The notes: generated by a model not told the origin, from the sequence alone. Shown: positions 48,373-60,270, counted from the stretch's first letter. The stretch is DNA of 64,000 nucleotides from Necropsobacter massiliensis (GCF_000827595.2 NZ_LN776178.1:62001-126000); one strand, 5' to 3'. Numbers and translations: made by a program.

Positions 48373-51300
48373 ATGTCGCACCCCCGTTTTGTGCATCTGC
48401 GCGTTCACAGTGATTTTTCCATGATTAACGGCATTGCCAAAGTCAAGCCTTTGGTCAAAGCCTGTGCGCAGCATCATATGGTGGCGATGGCGCTGACGGA
48501 TTTTACCAATTTCTGCGGTCTGGTTCGGTTTTACGGCGAAGCCTTATCGAGCGGTATCAAACCTATTGTGGGCGCCGATGTGCTGGTAAACAGCGAATTA
48601 ATGGGCGACGAACATTTTGAGCTGACGCTGCTGGCGAAAAATAATACCGGCTATCATAATATCACATTGTTGCTGTCTAAAGCCTACGAACGCGGTTACA
48701 CCGATTTGCCTTATATCGATCAGCAGTGGCTGATTGAACATCGGGAGGGGATTATTATTCTTTCCGGCGGGCGCAACGGTGATGTGGGCAAAAAGCTGCT
48801 GAAAGAAGCCGCCGATGAGCTGGCAAGTGCGGTCGGTTTTTATCAACAATATTTTCCCGAGCATTTTTATTTAACTCTGACCCGCACCGGGCGAGCCGAG
48901 GAAGAACGTTATATCCAGGCGGCGGTAGCGCTGGCGGAGCGGGCGAATTTGCCGGTGGTGGCGACCAATGACGTGTGTTTTTTAGCACAGGAAGATTTCG
49001 AAGCTCATGAAATCCGAGTGGCTATTCATGACAGCTTCACCCTTGATGATCCGAAACGACCGCAATTATACAGCGAACAACAGTATTTTCGCTCGGAGCA
49101 GGAAATGTGCGAGTTATTTGCCGATATTCCCTCCGCATTGGAAAACAGTGTGCTGATTGCACAGCGCTGTAATGTCACGATTCGTCTGGGCGAATATTTC
49201 TTACCGCAGTTTCCGACCGGCGAGTTAAGCACCGAAGAGTATCTGATTAAAAAATCCCGCGACGGACTGGAAGAACGACTGAAATTTTTGTTCCCCGACG
49301 AGCAAGTGCGCGCGCAGCGCCGGGCAGAATATGACCAGCGTTTACAGATTGAGCTGGATGTTATCAACCAAATGGGCTTTCCCGGTTATTTTTTGATCGT
49401 AATGGAGTTTATCCAATGGTCGAAAGACAATGGCATTCCGGTCGGACCGGGGCGTGGTTCGGGGGCAGGGTCGCTGGTGGCTTATGCGTTAAAAATCACT
49501 GATTTGGATCCGCTGGAATTTGATTTGCTGTTCGAGCGTTTCCTGAATCCGGAGCGGGTTTCCATGCCGGACTTTGATGTGGATTTCTGTATGGACGGGC
49601 GTGACCGCGTCATTGAACATGTGGCGGACACTTATGGGCGCGGTGCGGTATCACAGATTATCACTTTCGGTACCATGGCGGCAAAAGCGGTGATCCGCGA
49701 TGTGGGACGAGTGCTCGGACATCCATATGGCTTTGTCGACAGAATTTCCAAACTGGTGCCGCCAGATCCCGGAATGACGTTGGCGAAAGCGTTTGAAGCG
49801 GAACCGCGGCTGCCGGAAATTTATGAAGCGGATGAAGAAGTCAAGGCGCTGATCGATATGGCGCGCAAACTTGAGGGCGTCACGCGCAATGCCGGTAAGC
49901 ATGCGGGCGGCGTGGTGATCTCGCCGACCCTGATTACCGATTTTTCACCTTTATATTGCGACAGCGAAGGCAAACATCCGGTGACTCATTTCGATAAAAA
50001 CGATGTGGAATATGCTGGGCTGGTAAAATTTGACTTTCTCGGGCTGCGCACCTTGACCATTATTAAATGGGCGCTGGATATGATCAACGCTCGGCAAGCG
50101 AAAGAGGGCAAGCCGCCGGTGGATATTAACCGTATTCCGCTGGATGATCCTGCCTCTTTTAATCTGTTGCTGAATTCGGAAACGACCGCGGTATTTCAGC
50201 TTGAATCGCGCGGTATGAAAGATTTGATTAAACGTCTGAAACCGGACTGTTTTGAAGATATTATCGCCTTGGTGGCGTTGTTCCGTCCCGGTCCGTTGCA
50301 ATCGGGCATGGTGGATAATTTTATTCGACGCAAACATGGCGAAGAAGAAATTTCCTATCCCGATGCGGAATATCAGCATATTTCTTTGCAACCGATTTTG
50401 GAACCGACCTACGGTATTATTCTGTATCAAGAGCAGGTCATGCAGATTGCACAAGTGCTGGCGGGTTATACGCTGGGCGGTGCGGATTTGTTGCGTCGTG
50501 CGATGGGGAAGAAAAAACCGGAGGAAATGGCTAAGCAGCGTTCCGTTTTTAAAGAGGGGGCGATTAAAAATGGAGTTGACGGCGAGCTGGCAATGAAAAT
50601 TTTCGATTTGGTGGAAAAATTTGCCGGTTACGGTTTTAATAAATCCCATTCCGCCGCGTATGCGCTGGTGTCTTATCAAACGCTGTGGCTGAAAGCCCAT
50701 TATCCGGCGGAATTTATGGCGGCGGTAATGACCTCGGAAATGGATAATACCGATAAAATCGTTGGTTTTTATGATGAATGTCTGCGTATGGGGCTGACGG
50801 TGGTAGCGCCGGATATTAATACCGGTAAACATCATTTCAGTGTGAATGACAACGGGGAAATCGTGTACGGTATCGGCGCGATCAAGGGTGTAGGCGAAGG
50901 TCCGATTGAAGCGTTAGTGGAAGCTCGCAACAAAGGCGGCATTTTTAAAGATTTATTTGATCTTTGCGCGCGGGTGGATTTGAAGAAAATTAACCGTCGC
51001 ACCTTTGAAAGCCTGATTATGTCGGGAGCTTTCGATAAACTGGGACCGCACCGTGCCGCATTGTCCAAAAATCTGGAAGATGCCCTGCGCGCCTCTGATC
51101 AACATGCTAAAGATGAAGCCATCGGACAGGCGGATATGTTCGGTGTTCTGACCGAAAGCCCGGAAGATGTGGAAACCGCGTACGCCAATACACCGCGCTG
51201 GAGCGAAAAGCAAATTCTGGATGGCGAACGGGAAACGCTCGGCTTGTATTTGAGCAGCCATCCGATTAGCCGTTATCTAAAAGAATTGTCCCATTACAGT

Positions 51301-51849
51301 TCAACCCGTCTGAAAGATCTGGTGCCGAATTATCGCGGTCAGATCAGCACCGCCAGCGGTTTAATTGTCAATTCTCGTTTTGCCGTGACTAAAAAGGGCA
51401 ACCGTTTGGGAATTGCGACGCTGGACGACCGTTCGGGGCGTTTAGACATTACCTTGTTCGCCGAGGCATTGGAACGTTTCGGCGATAAATTGCAGAAAGA
51501 TACGGTGGTGATTGTTTCCGGGCAGGTGAGTTTTGATGATTTTTCACAAGGGCTGAAAATGTCGGTTCGTGAGCTGATGACGTTGGATGAAGCCCGCAGT
51601 CGTTATGCTAAGAGCTTAGCGTTGAGCTTGTCACAGGAACAGATTACGGCGCCATTTATCAAAAAATTCAAGCAACTGATTATTCCTTACAGCGGCGGGA
51701 CGTTGCCGATTCATATTTATTATCAAAGCCCGCAGGGCAGAGCGTTGCTGCGTTTCGGTGTGCAATGGTCGATTAATCCCACTGATGAATTGTTGGCCGA
51801 GTTGGTGGAAATGCTTGGCGAAAGTGCGGTGGAATTAGAGTTTGAATAG
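48373..51849 (+). CDS. dnaE: DNA polymerase III alpha subunit
   Basis: DnaE is the replicative polymerase. The 1158-residue product has an N-terminal PHP domain ([19 protein letters not shown]) and the palm with catalytic aspartates in [14 protein letters not shown]. The beta-clamp-binding region QADMFGVL (about 920) and a C-terminal OB fold ([33 protein letters not shown]) follow. It is full length. The start has an AAGGA site. Confidence 0.99.
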   Translation: MSHPRFVHLRVHSDFSMINGIAKVKPLVKACAQHHMVAMALTDFTNFCGLVRFYGEALSSGIKPIVGADVLVNSELMGDEHFELTLLAKNNTGYHNITLLLSKAYERGYTDLPYIDQQWLIEHREGIIILSGGRNGDVGKKLLKEAADELASAVGFYQQYFPEHFYLTLTRTGRAEEERYIQAAVALAERANLPVVATNDVCFLAQEDFEAHEIRVAIHDSFTLDDPKRPQLYSEQQYFRSEQEMCELFADIPSALENSVLIAQRCNVTIRLGEYFLPQFPTGELSTEEYLIKKSRDGLEERLKFLFPDEQVRAQRRAEYDQRLQIELDVINQMGFPGYFLIVMEFIQWSKDNGIPVGPGRGSGAGSLVAYALKITDLDPLEFDLLFERFLNPERVSMPDFDVDFCMDGRDRVIEHVADTYGRGAVSQIITFGTMAAKAVIRDVGRVLGHPYGFVDRISKLVPPDPGMTLAKAFEAEPRLPEIYEADEEVKALIDMARKLEGVTRNAGKHAGGVVISPTLITDFSPLYCDSEGKHPVTHFDKNDVEYAGLVKFDFLGLRTLTIIKWALDMINARQAKEGKPPVDINRIPLDDPASFNLLLNSETTAVFQLESRGMKDLIKRLKPDCFEDIIALVALFRPGPLQSGMVDNFIRRKHGEEEISYPDAEYQHISLQPILEPTYGIILYQEQVMQIAQVLAGYTLGGADLLRRAMGKKKPEEMAKQRSVFKEGAIKNGVDGELAMKIFDLVEKFAGYGFNKSHSAAYALVSYQTLWLKAHYPAEFMAAVMTSEMDNTDKIVGFYDECLRMGLTVVAPDINTGKHHFSVNDNGEIVYGIGAIKGVGEGPIEALVEARNKGGIFKDLFDLCARVDLKKINRRTFESLIMSGAFDKLGPHRAALSKNLEDALRASDQHAKDEAIGQADMFGVLTESPEDVETAYANTPRWSEKQILDGERETLGLYLSSHPISRYLKELSHYSSTRLKDLVPNYRGQISTASGLIVNSRFAVTKKGNRLGIATLDDRSGRLDITLFAEALERFGDKLQKDTVVIVSGQVSFDDFSQGLKMSVRELMTLDEARSRYAKSLALSLSQEQITAPFIKKFKQLIIPYSGGTLPIHIYYQSPQGRALLRFGVQWSINPTDELLAELVEMLGESAVELEFE

Positions 51850-51870
51850 GCATTTGCCAATCACTGTAAA

Positions 51871-51901
51871 ATATAGCCCCATGGTTGGTATGGGGCTATA
51901 T
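51871..51901. terminator. Bidirectional terminator between dnaE and sdaA
   Basis: ATATAGCCCCAT GGTTGGT ATGGGGCTATAT is a perfect 12-bp inverted repeat in the 56-base gap between convergent genes. It has A/T-rich ends on both sides. Confidence 0.85.
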
Positions 51902-51905
51902 TGGT

Positions 51906-53270
51906 TTATGAGCAGACCACTTTAATGGCGAGTCCTCCTTGAGAGGTTTCTCGGTATTTGGCGTTCATATCCTTGCCGGTTTCGTACATGGTTTCGATCA
52001 CTTTGTCCAGCGTAACGCGCGGGATGGTCGTGCGGCGCAGCGCCATACGGCTGGCATTAATCGCCTTGACTGAAGCGATGGCGTTGCGTTCGATGCAGGG
52101 CACTTGTACCTGTCCGCCGACCGGATCGCAGGTTAATCCCAGATTGTGTTCCATGGCAATTTCCGCCGCGGTGCACACCTGTTCCGGACTGCCACCCATG
52201 ATTTCAGCTAATCCTGCTGCCGCCATGGAACAGGCGACGCCCACTTCGCCCTGACAGCCGACTTCGGCACCGGAAATGGACGCGTTCATTTTATACAGCG
52301 AACCGATCATGCCGCAGGCGAGTAAGTAACGCTCAATAATTTCCGGCGTTAGCGGCGAGATAAATTTCTCATAATAGGCCAATACGGCGGGAACAATGCC
52401 GCAGGCGCCGTTTGTCGGTGCGGTGACGACTCGCCCGCCAGCGGCATTTTCCTCGTTTACCGCTAAGGCGAACATATTCACCCAATCAATGATTTTCATC
52501 GGATCATTAGACAGCCCGTTATTGGCTTGCAGAATGCGATACAGCGTGGCGGCACGGCGTGCGACTTTTAACGGTCCCGGCAAAATGCCCTCTGTGTTGA
52601 TACCATGTTCGATACAGGCGCGCATGGTTGCCCAGACCGATTGCAAGTGCTCGCTTAGGGCGGCTTTGCCGTGCAGCGCGATCTCGTTTTGCAGCATAAC
52701 GCTGGATAAGGTCAGCCCGTTTTCGCTGCAATGGCGCAGGATATCCGCGGCGCTGTGATAAGGATAAGGCACTTCAGCCTGATCCTCGCTTTGTTGATTA
52801 AAATGTGCTTCATCAACAATAAAACCGCCGCCGATAGAATAATAGGTCTGTTTGTAGAGCAACTCCGTTCCGGCTAACGCCGTCAGCGTCATGCCGTTTT
52901 CATGCAGCGGTAAAAAGGTTTGGTGGAATGTCATATCCTGTTCATAATTAAATTGCGCAGTTTTTTTGCCTTGCGCCAGCGGTAAAAGTGCGGTGCGTTT
53001 TACCTCAGCAATGAATGACGGAATCAGATCAATATCCACATCATGCGGCAGGTAGCCCGCCAGCCCCATAATAATCGCAATATCCGTGTTATGCCCCAGA
53101 CCGGTCATTGATAGCGAACCGTAAACATCAACTTTGATTTGACTGACACGGTCAAGCAAACCTTGTTCGAGCAGATCGTCGATAAACTGTTTGCCGGCTT
53201 TCATCGGCCCGACGGTGTGAGAACTGGAAGGGCCGATACCTATTTTAAAGATGTCAAAAACGCTAATCAT
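51906..53270 (-). CDS. sdaA: L-serine ammonia-lyase (Fe-S dependent)
   Basis: SdaA deaminates L-serine to pyruvate and ammonia using a [4Fe-4S] cluster. The 454-residue single-chain form begins MISVFDIFKIGIGPSSSHTVGPMKAG. Cluster-region cysteines occur in NGACGIVPAV, GCQGEVGVACSMAAAG and LTCDPVGGQVQVPC, and the product ends KVVCS with the C-terminal Cys. It follows the serine permease sdaC in the same direction, a dedicated serine-use operon. Confidence 0.97.
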   Translation of the reverse strand: MISVFDIFKIGIGPSSSHTVGPMKAGKQFIDDLLEQGLLDRVSQIKVDVYGSLSMTGLGHNTDIAIIMGLAGYLPHDVDIDLIPSFIAEVKRTALLPLAQGKKTAQFNYEQDMTFHQTFLPLHENGMTLTALAGTELLYKQTYYSIGGGFIVDEAHFNQQSEDQAEVPYPYHSAADILRHCSENGLTLSSVMLQNEIALHGKAALSEHLQSVWATMRACIEHGINTEGILPGPLKVARRAATLYRILQANNGLSNDPMKIIDWVNMFALAVNEENAAGGRVVTAPTNGACGIVPAVLAYYEKFISPLTPEIIERYLLACGMIGSLYKMNASISGAEVGCQGEVGVACSMAAAGLAEIMGGSPEQVCTAAEIAMEHNLGLTCDPVGGQVQVPCIERNAIASVKAINASRMALRRTTIPRVTLDKVIETMYETGKDMNAKYRETSQGGLAIKVVCS

Positions 53271-53290
53271 TTTGTGCCTACTAATGTAAG

Positions 53291-53311
53291 GGCCCTTTGC
53301 GATAAAGGGCC
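53291..53311. repeat. Hairpin between sdaC and sdaA
   Basis: GGCCCTTT GCGAT AAAGGGCC forms a perfect 8-bp stem. On the minus strand no T-run follows, so it is more likely an attenuator or mRNA-processing element than a full terminator. Confidence 0.5.
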
Positions 53312-53356
53312 GGTTATTTTATTATGATAAAAAAGCGCGTTATTTTACATTAATTT

Positions 53357-54598
53357 CTAGAATAAGCCATATATTACCGCGGAAATAGCGATAATACCCA
53401 TGACCGTTACAAAAACGTTGCTGAGCTGCCCTTGATAGCGTTGCATTGCCGGAATTTTACGAATGGCATACATCGGCATAATAAACAGGATTGCCGCAAT
53501 AATCGGACCGCCGAAGGATTCGATTAAGCCCAGAATGCTCGGATTCATGATCGCCACGCCCCACAGGGTTATCAAGAAGAAAAGTGCGGTCATATAATTG
53601 AGTTTTTTACGATTAATGCGGTGGTTGTCGGTCATTTTAACGAAAAGACCTTCCAATCCTTCTTTAGCCCCCAAATAATGTCCGAAGAAAGAACTGGTAA
53701 TCGCTAAAAACGCCACCAATGGTCCTAAATAAGAAATATAAGGATTTTCAAATTTGTTAGCCAGAAAAGAGAGAATGCTGATATTTTGCAATTTGGCTAA
53801 TGCCAGTTCTTCCGGGGTTAGCGTCAGTACGCAGCTGAACACAAAGAACATCACAAAAAATAACAGAATCGTCGCAGTGCCTTTTAACGTATGCGCCGCA
53901 TGTTTTTCGGTTAACGCTCTGTCCTGATATTGGCGCTGCTGTGATTGCGAAAATGAAGAAATTGCCGGCGAATGGTTAAAAGAGAAAACCAACACCGGAA
54001 TGGTGATCCATAATGTAGTAATAAATCCTTGTGCAGTTGGCATTTCGTGCAGCATTGAGGTATTCCATTCGGGAATCAGATAAATGGACAGCACAAATAA
54101 AATCAGCACCAGCGGATACACCAGAAATTCGGTGATTTTCAGCATGATTTTTTCGCCCATCAACATCACCGAAATTAATGATGCGATAAGCACAAAAGAT
54201 AAGATCACGCGATTCGGTGAAGCTAAGCCCATTTGGTTCACAATAAAGGAGTCTACTGTATTGGTGATACCGTTGCCGTAAATCAGCAGAATAGGGAAAA
54301 TGGCGAAGAAATACAGTAACGTGATCAGCTTGCCAGCATTTTTACCGAAATGCTCTTCAACCACTTCGGTAATGTCGCTGCCTTCGATGGAAGAGGATAA
54401 GACGAAACGTGACAGCGCTCGGTGCGCAAAATAGGTCATCGGTCCGACCAATATTGCCATTACGACTAACGGCCAGAAGCCACCCATCCCAGCGTTAATC
54501 GGTAAAAACAGCACGCCGGCGCCGACGGCGGTACCGAATAAATTTAACGCCCAAAGCAAATCAAATTTGTTCCATTTAACGGAAGAATTATTAACCAT
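53357..54598 (-). CDS. sdaC: Serine transporter SdaC (STP family)
   Basis: The 413-residue product has about eleven membrane helices with the STP motifs [23 protein letters not shown] and [15 protein letters not shown]. It imports L-serine with protons. I chose the ATG at 54598 because GGGGA lies five bases upstream. ATG 54604 and 54610 overlap that site. It is upstream of sdaA with an 86-base gap. Confidence 0.94.
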   Translation of the reverse strand: MVNNSSVKWNKFDLLWALNLFGTAVGAGVLFLPINAGMGGFWPLVVMAILVGPMTYFAHRALSRFVLSSSIEGSDITEVVEEHFGKNAGKLITLLYFFAIFPILLIYGNGITNTVDSFIVNQMGLASPNRVILSFVLIASLISVMLMGEKIMLKITEFLVYPLVLILFVLSIYLIPEWNTSMLHEMPTAQGFITTLWITIPVLVFSFNHSPAISSFSQSQQRQYQDRALTEKHAAHTLKGTATILLFFVMFFVFSCVLTLTPEELALAKLQNISILSFLANKFENPYISYLGPLVAFLAITSSFFGHYLGAKEGLEGLFVKMTDNHRINRKKLNYMTALFFLITLWGVAIMNPSILGLIESFGGPIIAAILFIMPMYAIRKIPAMQRYQGQLSNVFVTVMGIIAISAVIYGLF

Positions 54599-54897
54599 AT
54601 ACATCCCCATATTTTGTATTTATTTTGGTTTTTTATGTTTTATTTCCAGTCTAAAACGACATATTGACAAATATGCCGATTTTCGGTGCGGAATAATATG
54701 TTGATTGGAGAAATATTTCAAATAAAGATGCCTGATTTGTGAAAACGATCGCATTTTTATTTTAAAGTTGGTTAAAGAATGGTTCGTTATTTACCGAATT
54801 TTAACATTGTAATGCTAAATGGCATGAATAAATGATATAAAGAAAAGGAATAAAGATAATATGACAGCGCAATAACTTGCGCTGTATCCTGCCGTTT

Positions 54898-55725
54898 TTA
54901 TGCCGCTTTACGATTGCCTAAAGTGCCGTCGTCAATGGCTTCTTTCGGTGTTCCGAGTATTTCATAGACTTTTTCGCCGTCTTTAAAAAAGGCGAAACCG
55001 CCGTGTTCCATTTTGGTCCAGACTTCATTTTTAGTAATCGGGAAAGTCGCGATAATCGTAATCTGATCGCCATCTTTGGCATAATCCCGAAAATCAATGA
55101 TGCTATCGTCATCAATCCGCTGCGCCGTACCGAAAGGCGCTTTGCGGGTGAGATAATGCAAATTGGTCGAGCAATGGGCGATCATCCATTCGCCGTTGGA
55201 CAAAATAAAGTTAAAAGTTCCGCGCGAAGAAAGATCTTCGGTAATTTCACGGATCGCGGTGAAGATTTCTTTTTCGGTCGGTTTTTTGCGGAAACGGTTT
55301 TTCAACTGTTCTGCCATATAGCAAAATGCGGTTTCCGAATCAGTGGAACCGATTGGTTGGCAGAAACTTTCCGACATATCTGGCAGGCTGGTGAGGTTGC
55401 CGTTATGCGCGAACACCCAGTTTTCTCCCCAAATCTCGCGGATAAACGGATGCGTATTTTCAATATTGACTTCACCCTGCGTTGCTTTGCGAATGTGAGC
55501 GATAACGTTTAAGGATTTAATGTTGTACTGCTTAACGCAATCGGCGATCGGCGAGGAATGACCGGGATGATTATCGCGGAAAATCCGCACCCCTTTGCCT
55601 TCGAAAAAGGCAATGCCGAAACCGTCCGAGTGGCAGTCCGTCAACCCCGCCCGACGGCGAAATCCCTCAAAGGAGAAAACGATATCTGTCGGGGTATTAC
55701 AGTTCATTCCGAGTAGTTGGCACAT
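54898..55725 (-). CDS. yafJ: Class II glutamine amidotransferase, YafJ family
   Basis: The 275-residue product begins MCQLLGMNCNTPTDIVFSF, so Cys2 becomes the N-terminal nucleophile after Met removal. The Ntn-hydrolase motifs include IAHIRKATQG, HPFIREIWGENWVFAHNGNL and SDSETAFCYM. YafJ-like proteins consist of a glutaminase domain alone; the acceptor reaction is uncertain. It is a single gene with no close partner. Confidence 0.88.
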   Translation of the reverse strand: MCQLLGMNCNTPTDIVFSFEGFRRRAGLTDCHSDGFGIAFFEGKGVRIFRDNHPGHSSPIADCVKQYNIKSLNVIAHIRKATQGEVNIENTHPFIREIWGENWVFAHNGNLTSLPDMSESFCQPIGSTDSETAFCYMAEQLKNRFRKKPTEKEIFTAIREITEDLSSRGTFNFILSNGEWMIAHCSTNLHYLTRKAPFGTAQRIDDDSIIDFRDYAKDGDQITIIATFPITKNEVWTKMEHGGFAFFKDGEKVYEILGTPKEAIDDGTLGNRKAA

Positions 55726-55931
55726 AATATTTCTGACCTGTGTAAAATCTATCTAACTAGGTGTGATTTAACACGATAATGTACGGAAATTCAAGCTTAC
55801 CGTTAGATTAAAATGTTACATAAAATAACCTACGGGAATGATTTTAGATAACCCTGTTTCATTTCGCTTTTCTTCTTTCTTTCCATTTATCTTGGATTTG
55901 CGTTGGCGATGATGCTGGGTGACTTAATAGA

Positions 55932-56057
55932 GTGCTTTTTTGGGTGGTTGAACACGGAACGTTTTTCTCTCAACAGTTTGATACAGTTAAAGCGCTTATT
56001 GCTATAATTAAACAAAATCTTGAATATGGTAACCGCAACGGTATTGCTTCAACCTGA
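55932..56057 (+). CDS. Short ORF or gene remnant of unknown function
   Basis: A 41-residue frame from a GTG reads VVEHGTFFSQQFDTVKALIA, then IIKQNLEYGNRNGIAST. It has a protein-like composition and its end lies 27 bases before a plus-strand terminator. It could continue upstream in the same frame only to a stop at 55920-55922. I recognise no family. It may be the tail of a decayed gene. Confidence 0.3.
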   Translation: MLFWVVEHGTFFSQQFDTVKALIAIIKQNLEYGNRNGIAST

Positions 56058-56083
56058 CTCAACAAGAAAAAACAGCGAAAATC

Positions 56084-56135
56084 CGACCGCACTTTAAATC
56101 TATTATTGATAGGCAAAAAGTGCGGTCGTTTTTTT
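56084..56135 (+). terminator. Orphan uptake-sequence terminator
   Basis: CGACCGCACTT (56084-56094) and AAGTGCGGTCG (56118-56128) form an 11-bp stem around a 23-base loop, followed by seven T. The T-run is only on the plus side. The nearest intact plus-strand gene is dnaE, more than 4 kb away, so the terminator has no obvious gene. Confidence 0.75.
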
Positions 56136-56242
56136 ATGCGTTTTTACGCGTATGCCGTGGCAGTAGTGCAACATTGCGGCGCAAGGCTTAGCGGTTTTTA
56201 GGTTTGTGGCAGCAGTTGTTGCAATAGGGCATGTTTTCCGAT

Positions 56243-56797
56243 TTACAGCAACAATGCCGAGCCCCATTTGATAATGTCAAAGAAGAATTTGTTCTGGTTG
56301 GTGGCGACGCCGTCGGTGTTTTTGCTGCCATCGCTGTTGGTTTCTTCCACCATGCCGCTTTTATACTGCCCTTTTACCACCGCGAGATCATCACGGGCCT
56401 TCTGGCGCAGTACCGCACATTGCGCGCCTGCGAGCGGTTCGAATTCGGTATCTTTGAATTTTTTATATTGATACTGCGCATAACCCATGGATTTTGCATC
56501 TGTCTGAATCATCTTGACATAGTCGGCACCGATGATTCGCTCTAACGGATAAAAGAAGACATATTGCGAGTGAATATAGGCGTCTTCTTTGGAGAAATGT
56601 TCCTGCTGGATACGAGTTAAATTCGGGTAAACACATTGTTCCGCCTGATGGCTGGCGGCAACCCAGCGTTGCGCGTCGTCATCGGAAAGCAGGTAGTCAG
56701 CATTGGCGAACTCGCCCGGCATCGTATCCGGTTGGGTATGCCACGAACAGCCGATAACAGCACAAAGCATAACGGCTAATATACATTTTCTTAACAT
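56243..56797 (-). CDS. Putative lipoprotein of unknown function
   Basis: The 184-residue product begins [26 protein letters not shown] is a good lipobox, so Cys17 should be lipidated. The mature part is soluble, with [25 protein letters not shown], a Tyr-rich segment and a C-terminal [11 protein letters not shown]. From memory it resembles a Pasteurellaceae-restricted lipoprotein family (DUF5358 type); this needs a search. It stands alone between the orphan terminator and rlmB. Confidence 0.75.
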   Translation of the reverse strand: MLRKCILAVMLCAVIGCSWHTQPDTMPGEFANADYLLSDDDAQRWVAASHQAEQCVYPNLTRIQQEHFSKEDAYIHSQYVFFYPLERIIGADYVKMIQTDAKSMGYAQYQYKKFKDTEFEPLAGAQCAVLRQKARDDLAVVKGQYKSGMVEETNSDGSKNTDGVATNQNKFFFDIIKWGSALLL

Positions 56798-56887
56798 ATT
56801 AAATCCTGAATAGATAGCATTAAATTGCTGCGAATTTTAACAATAACATTGTGATTGATAAAGGGGTTATCCAAAATCAGGGAAAGA

Positions 56888-56914
56888 AAAACGGACGGCA
56901 ACGCATTTGCCGCC
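56888..56914 (-). terminator. Terminator after rlmB
   Basis: On the minus strand CGGCAA ATGCG TTGCCG is followed by TCCGTTTTTC. It lies 16 bases beyond the rlmB stop. Confidence 0.65.
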
Positions 56915-56928
56915 CGGCTGTACAGGGA

Positions 56929-57669
56929 TTATGTGTTGAGTCGTTGTCTGACAATTTCAAACAAGCAAACGCCGGTGGCGACGGAAACATTGAGCGATGA
57001 AACCGAGCCCGCCATCGGGATGCTGATTAGCTGATCGCAGGTTTCGCGGGTTAAACGGCGCATACCCTCGCCCTCAGCTCCCATCACCAGCGCCAGTGCG
57101 CCGTTCAGTTTGCTTTGATAAAGCGTTTCGCTTGCTTCGCCTGCCGTGCCGACCACCCAAATATTGTGTTTTTGCTGCAAATCCCGCAATGTACGGGCAA
57201 GGTTGGTGACGCGAATCAGCGGCACAACTTCCGCTGCGCCGCAGGCAACTTTGCGCGCGGTGGCGGTCAGCTGAGCCGATTTGTCTTTTGGTACGATGAC
57301 GGCGCACACGCCTGCCGCATCCGCCGTGCGCAAACAGGCGCCTAAATTATGCGGATCGGTAACGCCGTCCAACACTAACAATAACGGTGTCGTGGTGTGC
57401 TGCAACAGGCTGTCGAGATCGGTTTCATTCAGCTCTTTTGCTGTCTGTACGCGGGCGATAATACCTTGATGCACTTCGCCACCGGCTTTTTTATCCAACG
57501 TGTCGCGGTTGAGAAACTGCACTGCGATACCAAGCTGCTGAAGTGCGTCAAGTACCGGTTGCAAGCGTTTATCCGCTCTACCTTTAAGAACGTACACCTC
57601 GATCAAACGCTCGGGCGCAGTGGCGAGGAAGGCGTTAACGGCATGAATGCCATAGATATTTTCAGACAT
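56929..57669 (-). CDS. rlmB: 23S rRNA (guanosine2251-2'-O)-methyltransferase RlmB
   Basis: RlmB is a SpoU-family methyltransferase. The 246-residue product begins [21 protein letters not shown] motifs are in order: [45 protein letters not shown] and [24 protein letters not shown]. It lies downstream of rnr in the same direction, the usual pairing. Confidence 0.97.
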   Translation of the reverse strand: MSENIYGIHAVNAFLATAPERLIEVYVLKGRADKRLQPVLDALQQLGIAVQFLNRDTLDKKAGGEVHQGIIARVQTAKELNETDLDSLLQHTTTPLLLVLDGVTDPHNLGACLRTADAAGVCAVIVPKDKSAQLTATARKVACGAAEVVPLIRVTNLARTLRDLQQKHNIWVVGTAGEASETLYQSKLNGALALVMGAEGEGMRRLTRETCDQLISIPMAGSVSSLNVSVATGVCLFEIVRQRLNT

Positions 57670-57793
57670 ATTTTCCTTTGACTGTCAGTTGAGATTCAAT
57701 AATTTGCTTGTCATCTGACGGGCGGTAATGAATGCCGCCCGCGGTTTTTGGGTGCTCGCAAAGATTATTTTCTGCCGGAAACACTTAATTTTT

Positions 57794-60154
57794 TCACCGC
57801 ACTTTTTTCTTGGTATTGGCTTTTTTCGTGCTTTTTTGCGCCGGCTTTGCCTTGCTTTTTTGTTTTTTAATACTTTCTGCATAACGCAGATTTTTCTTGG
57901 CGTTATCTCTTGCAGTTTTACCGGCACGCAGTGGTTTGCGCGCGCTAGCAACCAGTGAGAAATCCACCTGCCGCTGTTCCAGACTGACGGCTTCGACGCG
58001 AATGCTGACGCGGTCGCCCAAACGATAAAGCATACCGCTGTTTTCGCCGATAAGTTGTTGTTTTCCCAAATCAAACTGATAATAATCATTATCTAAGCTG
58101 GAAATATGCACCAGTCCGTCGATAAATAAATCATCCAGCCGAACGAAGAATCCGAAGCCGGTGACTGAGGAAATTACGCCATCAAATACCTCGCCCACAT
58201 GGTCTTGCATATATTCGCATTTCAGCCAATCCGCCACTTCGCGGGTGGCGTCATCGGCGCGGCGTTCGGTCATTGAACAATGTTCACCCAGAATATCCAT
58301 TTCATCGACGGAATAATGGTAACCGCCGCCATTGGTGGTTTTACGCTTTGAGCCTTGCTGTTTGGCAAGCAGATATTTGATTGCGCGATGCAGGGTTAAA
58401 TCCGGATAGCGGCGAATCGGCGAGGTGAAATGGGCATATTCTTCCAGCGCCAAGCCGAAATGACCGATATTGTCGGGATCGTACACCGCCTGACTGAGCG
58501 AACGCAGCAGCATGGTTTGAATCAGTTCGTGATCTGGGCGTTCCCGCACGGTATCCAATAAGGCGGCATAATCTGCGGTCGTCGGTTTTTTATCGCCGCC
58601 TAGGCTTAAACCGCATTCATTTAAGAAACTTCGGAATGCGAGCAGTTTTTCTTCGCTCGGACCGGCATGGATGCGGTAAAGTGCCGGTTCATCGTGGCGT
58701 TGCATAAAGTTTGCCGCCGCAATGTTGGCAAGAATCATACATTCTTCAATGATTTTGTGCGCGTCGTTGCGTACTGCCGGTTCAATACGTTCAATGCGCC
58801 CCATAGCATTAAACACAAATTTGCTTTCAACGGTTTCAAAATCAATGGCGCCGCGCTGATGACGAGCGTTAATCAATGCCTGATACATAGCGTGTAGCGC
58901 CTGCAAATGTGCCACTAGTGTTTGATAACGCTGACACAGCGTTTCATCGCCTTCCAGAATGCGCGCCACTTTGGTATAAGTAAGACGGGCATGGGAATTC
59001 ATTACCGCTTCGTAGAAGCGATAATCAGTGATTTTCCCTTTAGCGGACAGCGTCAATTCGCACACCATACAAAGGCGGTCAACCTGGGGATTCAGCGAAC
59101 ATAAGCCGTTCGACAAAATTTCCGGCAGCATCGGCACTACGCGATTCGGAAAATACACCGAATTGCCGCGGTTATAGGCCTCCGTATCCAGCGCAGTGCG
59201 CGGGCGGACATAGTAGCTGACGTCGGCAATGGCGACCCACAATGTCCAACCGCCGCCGCGTTTTGGCTCGCAGTATACGGCATCGTCAAAATCGCGCGCA
59301 TCTTCGCCATCGATGGTAACCAATGGCAAATGGCGCAAATCTATGCGATCCTGCTTGGCTTCCTGCGGCACGTCTTCACTGAATTTTTTTGCCTGTTTTT
59401 CGACCGCACTTGGGAATACATGGGGAATATCATGATTGCGAATGGCAATTTCGGTTTCCATTCCCTTTGCCATATTATCACCCAACACTTCCGTAATCAT
59501 ACCTACCGGTCGATTGAACGAAGCGGTGCGCGGTTTCAGCTCGACAACCACAACTTGCCCCATTCTGGCACCTTTGCGGTGCTCATCGGGAATTAAAATA
59601 TCGCGGTTGATGCGGCTGTCGTCAGGAACCACATAGCCGATTCCTTCTTCCACAAAAAAGCGACCGACCAGTTGTTTCTTACGATTTTCCAGCACCCGCA
59701 CAATGCGTACTTCCGGCCGACCTTTGCGATCAAACCCGTTCGGTTGTGCCAGCACGTAATCACCGTGCAGTACACGTTGCATTTGTGTGTTGGGAATAAA
59801 CCAGTCGGATTTCGCGCCCTCCACCTGCAAAAAACCATAGCCGTCGCGATGACCGACGACCACGCCTTTGAGCAAATCAAGTTTTTCCGGCAGGGCGTAG
59901 CGGCTACGTTTGGTAAATACCAGCTGACCGTCATTTTCCATCGCCCGTAAACGTCGGCGCATACCTTCCTGTTGCGCGTCATTGTGGATATCCAGTGCCG
60001 TTTGAATTTCTTCGCGTGACATTGGGGCATTATGTTCGCGGATAATGCTCAAGATAAATTCTCGGCTGGGGATCGGATTTGCGTATTTTTCCCGTTCCTG
60101 CTGATAGTTCGGATCATTAAGTGCGGTGGTTTTTTTAGTTGTTTTGCGAGCCAT
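57794..60154 (-). CDS. rnr: Ribonuclease R
   Basis: RNase R is a 3'-to-5' exonuclease of the RNB family that degrades structured RNA. The 786-residue product begins [20 protein letters not shown]. It has an N-terminal winged-helix domain, cold-shock domains ([21 protein letters not shown]), the RNB core with catalytic aspartates ([16 protein letters not shown]) and an S1 domain ([24 protein letters not shown]). The basic Lys-rich tail is typical. The ATG at 60154 has AAGGGA upstream; a 40-residue extension to 60274 is rejected. Confidence 0.97.
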   Translation of the reverse strand: MARKTTKKTTALNDPNYQQEREKYANPIPSREFILSIIREHNAPMSREEIQTALDIHNDAQQEGMRRRLRAMENDGQLVFTKRSRYALPEKLDLLKGVVVGHRDGYGFLQVEGAKSDWFIPNTQMQRVLHGDYVLAQPNGFDRKGRPEVRIVRVLENRKKQLVGRFFVEEGIGYVVPDDSRINRDILIPDEHRKGARMGQVVVVELKPRTASFNRPVGMITEVLGDNMAKGMETEIAIRNHDIPHVFPSAVEKQAKKFSEDVPQEAKQDRIDLRHLPLVTIDGEDARDFDDAVYCEPKRGGGWTLWVAIADVSYYVRPRTALDTEAYNRGNSVYFPNRVVPMLPEILSNGLCSLNPQVDRLCMVCELTLSAKGKITDYRFYEAVMNSHARLTYTKVARILEGDETLCQRYQTLVAHLQALHAMYQALINARHQRGAIDFETVESKFVFNAMGRIERIEPAVRNDAHKIIEECMILANIAAANFMQRHDEPALYRIHAGPSEEKLLAFRSFLNECGLSLGGDKKPTTADYAALLDTVRERPDHELIQTMLLRSLSQAVYDPDNIGHFGLALEEYAHFTSPIRRYPDLTLHRAIKYLLAKQQGSKRKTTNGGGYHYSVDEMDILGEHCSMTERRADDATREVADWLKCEYMQDHVGEVFDGVISSVTGFGFFVRLDDLFIDGLVHISSLDNDYYQFDLGKQQLIGENSGMLYRLGDRVSIRVEAVSLEQRQVDFSLVASARKPLRAGKTARDNAKKNLRYAESIKKQKSKAKPAQKSTKKANTKKKVR

Positions 60155-60243
60155 AGCAATTCCCTTGTGTGGAATAGAGTAGTGTAAGTTTGACACCCCG
60201 GACAGGGGAAAGCAAGGAAAGAATTTTGTCTCATGGAAGAAAC

Positions 60244-60270
60244 AAAAACCCGGTGAAAGACCGGGTTTTA
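60244..60270 (-). terminator. Terminator after rplI
   Basis: On the minus strand ACCCGGT CTTTC ACCGGGT is followed by TTTTG. It ends the rpsF-priB-rpsR-rplI operon 17 bases past the rplI stop. Confidence 0.85.

Larger units (their letters stand above)
55726..56242. other. 517-base gap with remnant ORF and orphan terminator
   Basis: This stretch holds the yafJ promoter at its left end, a short plus-strand reading frame (55932-56057) and a plus-oriented uptake-sequence terminator (56084-56135). There is no recognisable plus-strand gene for that terminator. Nothing else was identified. Confidence 0.5.

Noticed and set aside
49951-50835. A 294-codon open frame on the minus strand inside dnaE
   Set aside because: It is wholly antisense to a conserved part of dnaE, has low-complexity His/Arg/Gln-rich composition typical of a complementary frame, and has no ribosome site or homologue that I recognise.
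57719-57741. Hairpin CGGGCGG...CCGCCCG between rnr and rlmB as a terminator
   Set aside because: The stem is clear but there is no T-run on the minus strand, where both genes lie. It could be an mRNA element and is not called as a terminator.
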